A DNA stretch of 64,000 nucleotides from Vanessa cardui. Its lineage: Eukaryota; Arthropoda; Insecta; Lepidoptera; Nymphalidae. Numbering within the stretch: position 1 is the stretch's first letter; the number at the start of each line of letters is the position of its first letter. Below are positions 21,305-31,520 of this stretch, one piece after another. Under the pieces are notes generated by a model. The model was not told the DNA's origin. It did no database searches and worked only from the letters and a program-made list of their open reading frames with translations. The stretch is taken from assembly GCF_905220365.1 (NCBI RefSeq), contig NC_061143.1, positions 8,804,001-8,868,000 on the forward strand, given 5' to 3'. Made by a program: the position numbers and the translations under genes.

Positions 21305-22825
21305 GATAGTGTATAAGCTGAAATACTAAATCTGTTGCATAAAAATATATGTTACAGTAATTAAGACATCAACATTTCTTTATATTTCCTGTGTATTTAT
21401 AACGTAGTTCACTTCATCTAATCAATATAATACAGCGTACACATTTCGGAGTCATGCATGAAAAAAAATAAGTGTATGATAACGAAAACAGCCTTATATT
21501 TCTCATTTGTGAACTTAACTTGTGAAAAAGTTGGTTTTAAGCCATTTTTTAATCGAGCCCTGCACATGACATAAAAATAACTCGATCGATCGATATGAGA
21601 AACCTTTTCTAGTTGTAAACGAAATACTAATAAATACTGAATTATATGAATCCGAGCAACCTCCTGATTATTCGTATATGTTATTTCTGATTTGTATTTA
21701 ACTTCTAAAGAAGAAGAGAAAATATACATGTGTTGGAAAAATCTAAGACAAGATTTGGGAGTATTTTGGTGTTTCAGGTGTTTTTTGCGAATTGAATGCT
21801 TACTCGTTTCCCGCAAGTCCCCTAGGGTTGCAGATGTCCATGGGCGGTATTTTCCATCATGTAAACCTTTTGCTCCTATCCACTTACGACTAATGCAACA
21901 CTACAATAAAAAAAGTATAGATTTTATATACATAGTTATAGCAATGGCTATGACGAATGCGTCGTCTTGAATCAATAAGATCGTAAAACAAAAAAGTGCT
22001 CTGTGTTTTTCAGAAAAATATAAACAATCCAACTAGCTCGTATTATGCAATAGGTATTATTTGTGTTATTTCTTATTTGACATCATTAGCGTCACATGAT
22101 ATTAAGAACTGGTCTTGCAACTTTCTAATAATTTTAACATTGAAGTAAGTGCAATTAGTACTTTATATAAACCATGTTTTTAGGTGAAACTCAGATATTA
22201 TTTCAAAACATAAAATCTTTAGCAATTACATACTAAGACGCAACGTATCATGCTTGTGGTGTATAGTTACACACCTCACGCCATATTCCAAAAAAATATA
22301 TGGATATTCATATACTCTGCTGCTATATGGGATCTAAGATGTTATGACCAATGTCTATTGGATTACAATGGCATACTCACCTGTCTTATTTTTTAGTGCA
22401 ATGGAATCTTAACTCCAGCCATAGAGAACCACAATAGGGATGTAATAGAATAAAAATATTGCAGGACAGGTAAGTTATCAATGAAGACTTGACACTTCAA
22501 GGTATCAGGAGTATAAATAGCTGCTGGATTTATTTACTGCTATAGTAGTAACTTATTCTTTTAAAAGTCAACCTTGAAATTTATAACATATGTACATATT
22601 CTTTTGTATAGGAACAAATATAATCATGGTTTATAAAAAACTTATGAATGAAATAGTCTATCTCTCTGCTGAATAATTTATTAACATCTATAAATTTTAT
22701 CTATAAGATAACACAGTTATTTAAAGAAATATTTTAATCATAATCATTAAAAATACTGAGATTAAAGTCTGACTTTAATAAATCCTTAAAAAATAGTTAA
22801 AAATATGAAATTACAATATCCTAAA
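21305..22825. other. Intergenic, with a decayed GGTTGGCGG-repeat fragment
   Basis: Mostly AT-rich. At 22329-22420 words such as ATCTAAGATGTTATG mark a decayed piece of the repeat seen at 5311. No gene seen. Confidence 0.4.
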
Positions 22826-22831
22826 TTTATT
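22826..22831 (-). terminator. Candidate poly(A) signal for the SDR gene
   Basis: AATAAA on the - strand, about 140 bases past the SDR stop codon. Confidence 0.35.
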
Positions 22832-22971
22832 AATCCCTATATAGAATACATAATAATATTTTTAAAATTAATTAGCTATCTACAAAAAATTATGACTAGA
22901 AATAAATATAATATAGCTATTATCTATTAAAATGCATGAATTAACATCTGTATAAGTTAAAAAAATAAAAT

Positions 22972-23733
22972 CTATTGCAATATGCTGCCTCCGTCAACTG
23001 ACATACACAATCCAGTTATACTTTTAGCTTGATCACTTGCTAAAAATGCTATTACTCCAGCTACTTCACTGGCTTCTACTACCTTTTTCAGAGGTGTTCT
23101 GCTTACAACATTCTGAACCAATAATTCTATTTGATCTTCGGTTAATCCTATATCTTTCAGAATGTTAGTCTTGACAAAACCAGGATTTACAGAGTTTACC
23201 CGAACACCGTCTGGTGCTAGCTCCAAGGCTACACATTTTGTGAAATGGTCTAATGCGGCTTTCGAAATGTTGAAAGGCAAATAAATTGTACTGGCCTTGG
23301 AAGAAAGGATACTAGATACGTTAATAATGCAACCCTTGGTTGTAGAAAGATGTGGAACACACAACATCGTTAAATGGTAAACCGCTCGCATATTCGTTGA
23401 CATAACTTTATCATACTTCTCCATACTCGTATCCTTTATTCCTCCCGTAGCTATTACGCCGGCGTTATTAACTAAAACATCAAGTCTGCCATAGTGATCT
23501 ATAGTTTCTTTAACGAGGTTTTCAACGTCTAAATCTTCTGTTAAGTCTGCCACAACAGTCAAAGGCTTTATCCCCTTGGCCTTCTCACAGTACAGAGCAA
23601 TTTTTTTCAAGTTATTTTCTTTTCTTCCGGTCAAGGCTAGCTTTGCAGATAATTTTGAGAAATATATCGCTGTCGCCGCACCGATTCCTGAACTAGCGCC
23701 AGTAATTAATACAACTTTATTTGTGAAATCCAT
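22972..23733 (-). CDS. Classical short-chain dehydrogenase/reductase, catalytic Tyr replaced by Phe
   Basis: A complete intronless 253-residue protein of usual SDR length. Rossmann fold signature TGASSGIG at 11-18; TGR at 35-37, with an Arg that suggests NADP(H); ADL at 62-64 (adenine pocket); NNAG at 89-92; Asn114 and Ser141 of the catalytic tetrad; Lys158. The tetrad Tyr should be four residues before that Lys, but residue 154 is Phe (PFNISK, codon TTC). The nearest Tyr is 151. The PG motif after the active site (184-185) and the C-terminal SVDGG (246-250) are normal. It resembles FabG-like insect SDRs of unknown substrate, cytosolic, with no signal peptide or membrane segment. Start context ACTAAAATGG is acceptable. 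Reduced or altered activity is inferred, not shown. Confidence 0.93.
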   Translation of the reverse strand: MDFTNKVVLITGASSGIGAATAIYFSKLSAKLALTGRKENNLKKIALYCEKAKGIKPLTVVADLTEDLDVENLVKETIDHYGRLDVLVNNAGVIATGGIKDTSMEKYDKVMSTNMRAVYHLTMLCVPHLSTTKGCIINVSSILSSKASTIYLPFNISKAALDHFTKCVALELAPDGVRVNSVNPGFVKTNILKDIGLTEDQIELLVQNVVSRTPLKKVVEASEVAGVIAFLASDQAKSITGLCMSVDGGSILQ

Positions 23734-23779
23734 TTTAGTGCAGTTTTTTTTTCAAATAGAACCTTCCTTTAGTATAGCT

Positions 23780-25820
23780 ACTATTTAACTGGATAATGAA
23801 TGTGTATACAAAAATAGTTTATTTTTAGATCTCTATATACAAACAATATTATGTACTATTATGTAAATCTTTGACAGACGACAGTTGATGTTGCCTATTT
23901 TTGAATGCGATTTCTACTTATAACAAGTATTAATATAGGAAACTATGAAACACAGTACTTTAGAAAGATAAAATGCCTGAGTTTTATTTTTTTTAATCAG
24001 AATGTGTTAGACAACTTCTTTTTTAATTTCGCTATCGTCTGATTGTTAACTTCTGATATGTCTGAGTCTTATGGTGATAAGACTTACGTTTTTGTGTTTT
24101 TCATTATCTTTTTTTTGGTACATGTCTTCATTTTACTTTTCGATATAGCCTTAATACCGATTATAATCGTAAATTCAAACTGACAGTAATGTCAGAACGA
24201 TAAATAAGTAAATAAAAATCTGAAATATATACCTGCACTTTCTGCGTTAGTAAGTAAAAACCAAAACCGAGTCGAACTACAAATGGAGGTTTAATCTCAC
24301 TCAAAACATTTCAGGTAAATCTTGTTTTATGTGGTGGTATTGTATTCTCTCATTTAGTCATTAAATTTCAGCTTAAAGAACCGTGACCGCTAAGTACGAT
24401 TACAATTGTTGCTTTTAATATAGTAGGATTTAAGAAAATGGCAACACTGTTACTCCTCGTGTTGTGTGATCATGTGATTTACGCATTTTAAATCATCATT
24501 CATCATCAAAAATTCAATGTAATAGACGGTGGAAAATATGAATATTCAAATATTACAATACTAATATTCCTCTAGATTTAGTGTGAGAGGACCAATTTAA
24601 TGATTTAACCTTGAAATTAAGAATTCAGCTAATATATCTTTTTAATCTTTGACATTGTAATATTAATATACATAGAGTTTCAAAATGTATTGTCTAGCTT
24701 TCCTATTTAGAATATATAAACCGGAACTGATTACGCATGCACATAGGATTTTAATAAGTCAGATTTAAAAAATATATAGGTATATTCTATGACTTTGGTA
24801 AATACGTGATGCCTTTCCGATCGTGTCGGATTTGCCGTCAGAGTGTGAGAAAAGAGTGCACTCACAGACTCTTGTGCAGTATACTAATTTTTATTCTGCG
24901 GATGTGTGTGTTGTTATGCTGTTGACGCTACTGGCGTTTACAGCTACACCGAACATTCTAATATGACATAATATTCGACTAGCCTTTATATAGGCTGCTG
25001 AAAAAAATCAGGAGGACACACAAACACTAAAAAATAAAAATAATAAATAAAATAATAGGCGTGGAAAGATTGACGGCCAAGTTATATAGCCTTTACGGCG
25101 AGGTCCGCAGACCCGTATTAACTAACCCGCGCTTATAATATGTTCGCAATTCGATTTATATTTATTAAAATATAAACAGTAAGGAGTAAGGACAAGTTTA
25201 TAATGTTTGGTTGCAATATTAAGGTTGTCTATAATGTCCACGAATTGACCTCCGACTCAGCGAGACCGGATGTTGATTTACTGAAACCGAAGTGATTTAT
25301 GGAATAATCGTGACCATGTTTTAATAATATATTTAGTAAGCACAATGCTAAATGAACTATTTGTTTTTATATTATCATAATATCTTGTAGTTACTGCTAG
25401 TAACTATTACATTGTATAGACTAGCTATTTTTTTCTTTGTCGTTCCTTTTTGGCTATCAAATATTTATTAACTTTTTATTAGTAAGTAAAAATATTTTAA
25501 AATTCTACATATTTATAAATAATCTCGTCTTTGGCGGTGAAGGAAAAAATATTACTAGAGGCGTATATTACGGAGGCGGAAAGGACTAAAGGGGGCCTGA
25601 TTTTGCTTACATACAAATTTGGTATTGCCAATATCCGGTTAAACATTTAAACGTATCAGAAAACTGAAGATTAAATGATAAGTAACAGTAACAGCTTATT
25701 ATAATTTAATACATAGTAATAAACAAAGTCGCTTACCGCTGTCTGGTCTGTCCCTTTTGCTTAGATCTTTACAATACGCAATAGTTTTTGATGCGTTTTT
25801 TTCATCCAAGTGATGATATG
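23780..25820. other. Intergenic region with decayed repeats
   Basis: 24812-24950 carries CTTTCCGATCGTGTCGGATT, GAGTGCACTCACAGACTCTTG and TTGTGCAGTATACTAATTT, a worn copy of a lepidopteran LINE/SINE 3' region. 25517-25548 (AATCTCGTCTTTGGCGGTGA) is a scrap of SINE-A. No gene seen. Confidence 0.4.
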
Positions 25821-26797
25821 TCTCTACGAAGCTGCCACCATGTCCGTCCGAGTACAGAATCAGCAAACAAATCCCATACCGTTGCATCGAGGAATGAAAC
25901 AGACAGACGTTATTTCCTCCAAATTGTTCACTAATGCAATGTTCAAGATTCTGAACTGGAAAGGACGTGGCAATTGGCATCAGCATCAATGGCGAATACA
26001 TCTCTCACTTGAGATTCGCAGACGACATCGACATCGTGGCAGAAACGCTGCAGTACCTATAGCAAATGCCGAACGATCTGATTCTGATTGGTCTACGGAT
26101 GAACTTGGACAAAACCAAGGTCATGTTCAATGAACATGTTCTATCGGAACCGACTGCGATACACGGTACCGTCCTCAATGTTGTTCAAAAATATCTCTAC
26201 TTCGTGCAGACTTTGCGATTAGGTAGAAACAATCTTGAGGACGAGGTGAATAGAGGAATTCAGCTGGGTTGGGCAGGGTTTGGGAAGTTACGTCGAATCT
26301 TTACATCGTCGTTCCCGCAGTGCCTTAAGACAAAAGTCTTCAACCAGTGCGTCCTACCCGTCATGAAATACGGAATCGAAACGTGGACACTCACGACAAG
26401 GCTGGTCCACCAGTTTAAAGTCACTCAGCGTGCTATGGAAAGGGCTATGCTAGGCGTTTCTCTGAGGGATTTTTGATTTTCGCATCAGAAATGAAGTGAT
26501 CCGTCAAAGAACCAAAGTCATCGACATAGCCCACAGGATCAGTAAGCTGAAGTGGCAGTGGGCTGGTCATATTTGTCTTAGAACCGACAACCGTTGGGAA
26601 AACGTGTTCTAGAGTGGAGACCGCGTCTCGGCAAACGTAGTGTCCTCTTCAGGCACGGCGGAGTGACGATATATGCAAGGCGGCAGGCAGGAGCTGGATG
26701 CGAGTAGCCGGAGAAAGACCACAGGGGTATGCACTGGGAGAGGCCTATGTCCAGCAGTGGACAAAAAGGGGCTGATGATGATGATGATGATGATGAT
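25821..26797 (+). pseudogene. Decayed RTE-type LINE: reverse transcriptase fragment and 3' tail
   Basis: Fragments of a non-LTR reverse transcriptase appear in shifting frames. RGMKQTDVISSKLFTNAMF corresponds to the R-G-x-R-Q-G-D motif. ISHLRFADDIDIVAETLQ follows, with the catalytic FADD at 26015-26026. Then comes the open 26066-26476 frame with LDKTKVMFNEHV, LRRIFTSSFPQCLKTKVFN and LPVMKYGIETWTLT. Endonuclease and upstream parts are missing. The end at 26773-26797 is a (GAT)n run, the usual 3' end of lepidopteran RTE elements. At least two frameshifts make it non-functional. Confidence 0.85.
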
Positions 26798-27589
26798 ACG
26801 TGTTTTATAAATAGATAGAGTGTTTCGAGAGGAAGGTTTTTGTGTATATAACGTGGACAATAAACTGAAGAAACAGTGATAATTTTAGAAATTTCTAATG
26901 TGATGTCGCAAAATAAACAAATTCTGTAATATATTTGGTACCAATATTTTGCATCCATGCGAAACAAAGAATAAGAAAATAGCAATGTGTTTTTTTGTGT
27001 TTAATTCATGTCAATAGTTTTTTCAGAACTATTGACAAGCTGATATAACTATTTAACAAACATTTTTATTTTTATTGTTTATATTATTTTTTTTTTTATA
27101 AAATATATTCTTTATATTTCGAAATTAGAATAGTTCTTTTTTTATATTAGTCCTTTTTGTTATTACAAAATGAGTTAGATTGTCAGAGTGATGTACATTG
27201 TAATATTTACAAGACTTAACTGTATAGATTTAGATACTTTGTATATCACATTAGATTTCCAAATAAAAATAATGCAATCATAGTTTTTTAGCGAAATGTG
27301 AAAAGGAAAAATAATATAACAGTTAATTATTTGTTTTCGAAATGTTTGTATTTAAATATAGGTTACTAGCGCCCTTGCCCTAGCTGATTACGACTAAAAG
27401 GAGATGTCAAAAAAAGGTAGGTTTAATAAGGTAATATTCTTCTTTTTCTATCTACATTAGAATAAATATAAATTAAATAACGCATCGTAACAGTTTACTT
27501 TAACTTTTCATCTTAAAGCAATTAGGTATATGAATAACATAATTTATATTTCATGTATTATTCTGTTAAACATATCTCGTAAATCATTC

Positions 27590-27940
27590 GCTATCCGTTT
27601 CTGGGGCAAGACATTCGTCTTAGATCACATTTACATATAAAACATTCCAATATATCAATTCGGCCACGAATGCAATTTGTGAATGGGTCCCATAAATAAC
27701 TATTTCCCGTTTGACACATGGCGACCCTTCGCTTAAGCGGGCAACACCGCTCTATGTTTTCTCGCGTTTATTTGACAGATGCGTTCCGAATTTGAAAACC
27801 GGAAGGATTTTTCAAACGGCCCAGCCGCGCAAATCAACTGTGAAATTCAATTGAGCGGCTATAAATTTCCTCGCTTTGAAAAATGACTCTTTTTATCATT
27901 TCTTTCTGTTGTGAGCGCCATATTTCTTATTGGTAGAATT
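27590..27940. promoter_or_regulatory. Complex non-coding island, candidate enhancer
   Basis: Markedly less AT-rich than its surroundings and free of repeat words. It contains CCCATAAA (27689-27696, Abd-B/Caudal-like), the palindrome CGCTTAAGCG (27730-27739), TTTGACAGATG (TGACAG at 27773-27778, Homothorax-like, with an overlapping E-box) and CTATAAAT (27859-27866). The function is inferred from motif density only. Confidence 0.3.
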
Positions 27941-28319
27941 TATATGGGTTATTTTTCAACCGCTTTAGTGTAGATGTTTAAGGTTCTATATTTTTAGTTG
28001 CAAGCTATTATTAATCTTGGAATGAAATAACTACAAGTATGCTTTATAATTAGAACATGTAATTCAATAAAGTCACGTTAATAGTCTAAACTTAAGGCTC
28101 GTGGCCCAATAACAATAGTATACACTAAGAGCGACTCCATAACACTTCTGGCATAAGTTTTATACCAGAAGTATTTCAGAAGTGGTTTAGTACTTTTATC
28201 AGATAGCTGTAACAAATATCAGTCTCTTCTGATTTATTAGGATAGATTATTTTGTGAACTGATCTAAAAGTGGTCGGCATTTCGATGGAAAACATAATCA
28301 AATTATATTTCGATAATAA

Positions 28320-28620
28320 TAAATGTGAAATTAACGTTCTATTACCGCCATTTTCGATCGAGTAACCGTAGATTCGAGTATTAAAGATTCAGTAACAGCG
28401 CGAAGTACGGCGCCATTACCGCGATGGATGGTGCCGGTGCTGATGTATCGTCTCATCCTCGGATTGCACTCGGAATGGGCTATAACTGTCAATTTATATG
28501 TTTACTAGCTACGGCTTGTACGATTTACAGAAACTTATACGTAATACAGAGAAACAATAACGCGAATTAATGCGTTTTTCTTATCGCGCTAGGCGGGAGT
28601 TAATGGAATGTACTTATTAC
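28320..28620. promoter_or_regulatory. Complex non-coding island, candidate enhancer
   Basis: Non-repetitive, CpG-containing sequence (CGATCGAGTAACC, GTACGGCGCCATTACCGCG, TTATCGCGCTAGGCGGG) in AT-rich surroundings. No frame is open across it. Confidence 0.22.
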
Positions 28621-28830
28621 CTTTTACTTATGTATTTAGTTTTTCTTTCAATTTTTCATTATTTATAAATATAAATCTATACGAACCATGAAGATTGCCA
28701 TTGTGCGGTAAATTCAGATAATTAAATCCATAAATAATTGTTACATGACATTTTGTTATGTTTCTATTTTAAGAATATGTTATGACTATATTAAAACAAA
28801 GTTTATTCACAATTACATTAAGCAAAAGAA

Positions 28831-28902
28831 TGGAGATGCCGGGGATCGAACCCGGGGCCTTTCACATGCAAAGCGAACGCTCTACCACTGAGCTACATCC
28901 CC
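28831..28902 (-). tRNA. tRNA-Ala (anticodon TGC), copy 2
   Basis: Identical to copy 1 over all 72 nt, with an ATC 5' flank and a downstream TTTT on this strand. Confidence 0.97.
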
Positions 28903-29454
28903 GATGAATGTCTTGGCGTAAACGTTCCTCGATTTCGAACATGTGACAGTGAAAGCCTTATGTATTCTGACGCATGCGCATGATTGGCATTACAAACATG
29001 TTGCAAACACGAACTTTTTAAGATCAAGGATATGCAGTACTAATAATTACAATAATAGCTATTACAAGTGTTTGAATTGAAGTGTATGTACAGTAATATT
29101 ACGCAAAAAATGGGCATTATGTCATTATGTCAGTGTGTCAGTGTATTAATTGGTGTATTCGTGTTGTATTTCAAGTATCAAGATAGATATATTTCATAAT
29201 TATCTTTGAAAAGGAATATAGATAGTGGACCAAAGAATACATGCAGGACAAGAATAGATAGGGAAGGAGTCGTATAATACTTATCTTCGTTTATCAACAA
29301 TATATATGCATACACCTAAGATGTCTGTATAACAAAACTTGGGTGTACCAAGGTCGATATACCTGTATGTAGGTCATTCTTAGGGCTAATGTTTTTGAGT
29401 TTTATGATGTAGACTTAATTGCAGTCCATGGTTGCTAAATTATTATTTTTTTAA

Positions 29455-29672
29455 ATATGCGACATCATCACGTACATTACTCTGATCCCAATGTAAGTAG
29501 CTAAAGCACTTGTGTTATGGAAAATGAGAAGTAACGACGGTACCACAAACACCCAGACCCAAGACAACATAGAAAACTAATGAATTTTCTACATCGACTC
29601 GGCTGGGAATCGTATACGGGACCGCGGAGTGGCGTACCCATGAAAACCGGTGTACACACTACTCGACCATAA
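29455..29672 (-). mobile_element. tRNA-derived SINE, family B, copy 2
   Basis: Reverse complement of the SINE at 4749-4979, including the head near 29660, the body CTGGGTGTTTGTGG and the tail GGGATCAGAGTAATGTACGT. The B box is mutated, so pol III activity is unlikely. Confidence 0.7.
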
Positions 29673-29987
29673 AGGACGTCAAAACTTCGCAAGCGTTTTA
29701 GTAGTAGTAGTCACATAGAAACTTGTTAATTGATATTTATGTTGATAAAGTTTGCACTCGATAAAACAGTATTATTGAGTAGGTCTGATATACTGACCAT
29801 ATCATTATTGCATAGGTATATACTGATTTATATTTTTTTGAATTTCAACAAATTTAATTAGTAGTCATCTGTATTCCCTGCTGGACTTAGCTCTTTCTTA
29901 GGTTTCTTGGGCATTAACATTGCTTGATATTTGGAACTTACATTCTACCCAACACGGCCTTTTCGCTGATGTCTTCACTTAACCTAA

Positions 29988-30182
29988 CGCGAGGACTTCA
30001 CTTCTCATGGTGACCGAGTCTTCGTTCCCACCGAAGAAGCTGTTTACGTCATTGCTAATCGTTCTGTGGCAAATGTTACTGGCCCATTACTTCTTAAGTT
30101 TGCTAATTCTTCAGGATACATTGGTTTCTTATATTTTCCGTTGAATCACCTAATTTCTGATGCGATAAAACTGCGAGCATAA
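29988..30182 (+). other. Open 64-codon stretch without ATG, possible relic of a coding sequence
   Basis: Open from just after TAA (29985-29987) to TAA (30180-30182). It includes GDRVFVPTEEAVYVIANRSV and GPLLLKFANSSGYIGFLYF. Base composition is less AT-rich than its surroundings, and a neighbouring frame looks similar just upstream, so a frameshifted relic is possible. No family recognised. Confidence 0.2.
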
Positions 30183-30539
30183 CTTTTGCTTAGCTCGTTG
30201 ATCGAGTGTAAAATCGTGAACCATTAATATTATTTAGGTAAGTCATATTTTAACGGAAAGTATTTTAATTAAAGAATTTTAAATATGTTATATCGCTTAA
30301 TTGCCATGATTGGGGATGTATTAAGGGTTTAAAATCTAGAATAAACTTTTAACTAGTATTTATATGCGAAGGCTACATAGCAGACATTTTCTCAAAAAAA
30401 AAAAAAAATTTGGCTGCACTTTTTTTAATATTTTTTATTTTAAATTAAAGTAACTGTTATAAATTAGATATGCTAATACTGCGATCAAATAATACAAATT
30501 CGTTGGTTTATATAAATTCCAAATTCAAGTGCAGTCCTA

Positions 30540-31040
30540 ATTAAAACAGAGTGCCCAAATTTTTCTCAATTTCCCCGCGATCCAATAAAGAAATGCAAAT
30601 GAGGTGCGGCCAAGAATTATTGCGTTAGAAACTAGGGGTGACTGTATTTGTCTAATGCTATGTCGATAAACATTGCCAACAGTACTTATTAAGTAGATAG
30701 TTGAAAAGAGTTTTTAATTGAAATATTTCTTATTTTAAACTATTTCTGTGTCTCTGATTTATTGGTGACTTAATCTAGTACGACGTTGAAAATAGAATGT
30801 TATTTTTTTTATTTTAAACGATAAAATGTTCGATAATCTTCCTTTTTTAATATCGATGGAGTCGCATCACTAGGCTCAGCTACGGTCCTCGTGTTGATTG
30901 TAAAAAAGTTTTTATTGCTAATTCCCGCGTTACAGGGTGCAGCCCGGCCATTCTGCCGCGCTTGTCAATCTGCTGTAAATGAACTTTGGAATGACTTCGA
31001 CATTTGTTTTACTGTCAATTGCTCGTTTATGTTTTGCGGT
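30540..31040. promoter_or_regulatory. Complex non-coding island, candidate enhancer
   Basis: 30580-30650 holds an octamer-like ATGCAAAT (30594-30601). 30880-31040 is a non-repetitive block with AATTCCCGCGTTACAGGG and TTCTGCCGCGCTTGTC. No ORF. Function inferred. Confidence 0.22.
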
Positions 31041-31448
31041 TAGTTCTGAACATTTTATTTTATGTCTTTTTTTTTTTTTTTTTTTAATCTAAGGTGTTCA
31101 AATTTTTAGTTCATTCAAATGTAACGCTTTACACATAAGTAAATATCATCTGATTAATAAAAAAGAAAAGAAAATGGTGATTTAATAAATTTTATTGTTA
31201 TTTTGCATGTTGTCAGATATCCTTTTTCAAAAATAAGATAATTTTCTTCTTCATTTTATTATTTCAATAATTTAAAAATTCTGTTAGTTGACTTTTTCTT
31301 GACTTATACATTATTTATTATGTTTTTGTTTGTGAAAATATTAATAACGAAAAATCAAATTAATATTGTTAGGTTTGTGTATGACCAATGACCATGCTTT
31401 TTTACATACATAACAATCATTGTGGCAATATCACTTGATGATAAAAAA

Positions 31449-31520
31449 TGGAGATGCCGGGGATCGAACCCGGGGCCTTTCACATGCAAAGCGAACGCTC
31501 TACCACTGAGCTACATCCCC
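31449..31520 (-). tRNA. tRNA-Ala (anticodon TGC), copy 3
   Basis: Identical 72-nt cloverleaf; a T-run terminator follows on this strand. Confidence 0.97.

Noticed and set aside
26578..26985. Ser/Ile-rich frames on the - strand
   Set aside because: Antisense of the LINE tail and its (GAT)n run.
29501..29692. 63-codon frame on the - strand
   Set aside because: Lies inside SINE family B copy 2; the same peptide-like reading occurs in copy 1 at 4635-4834.
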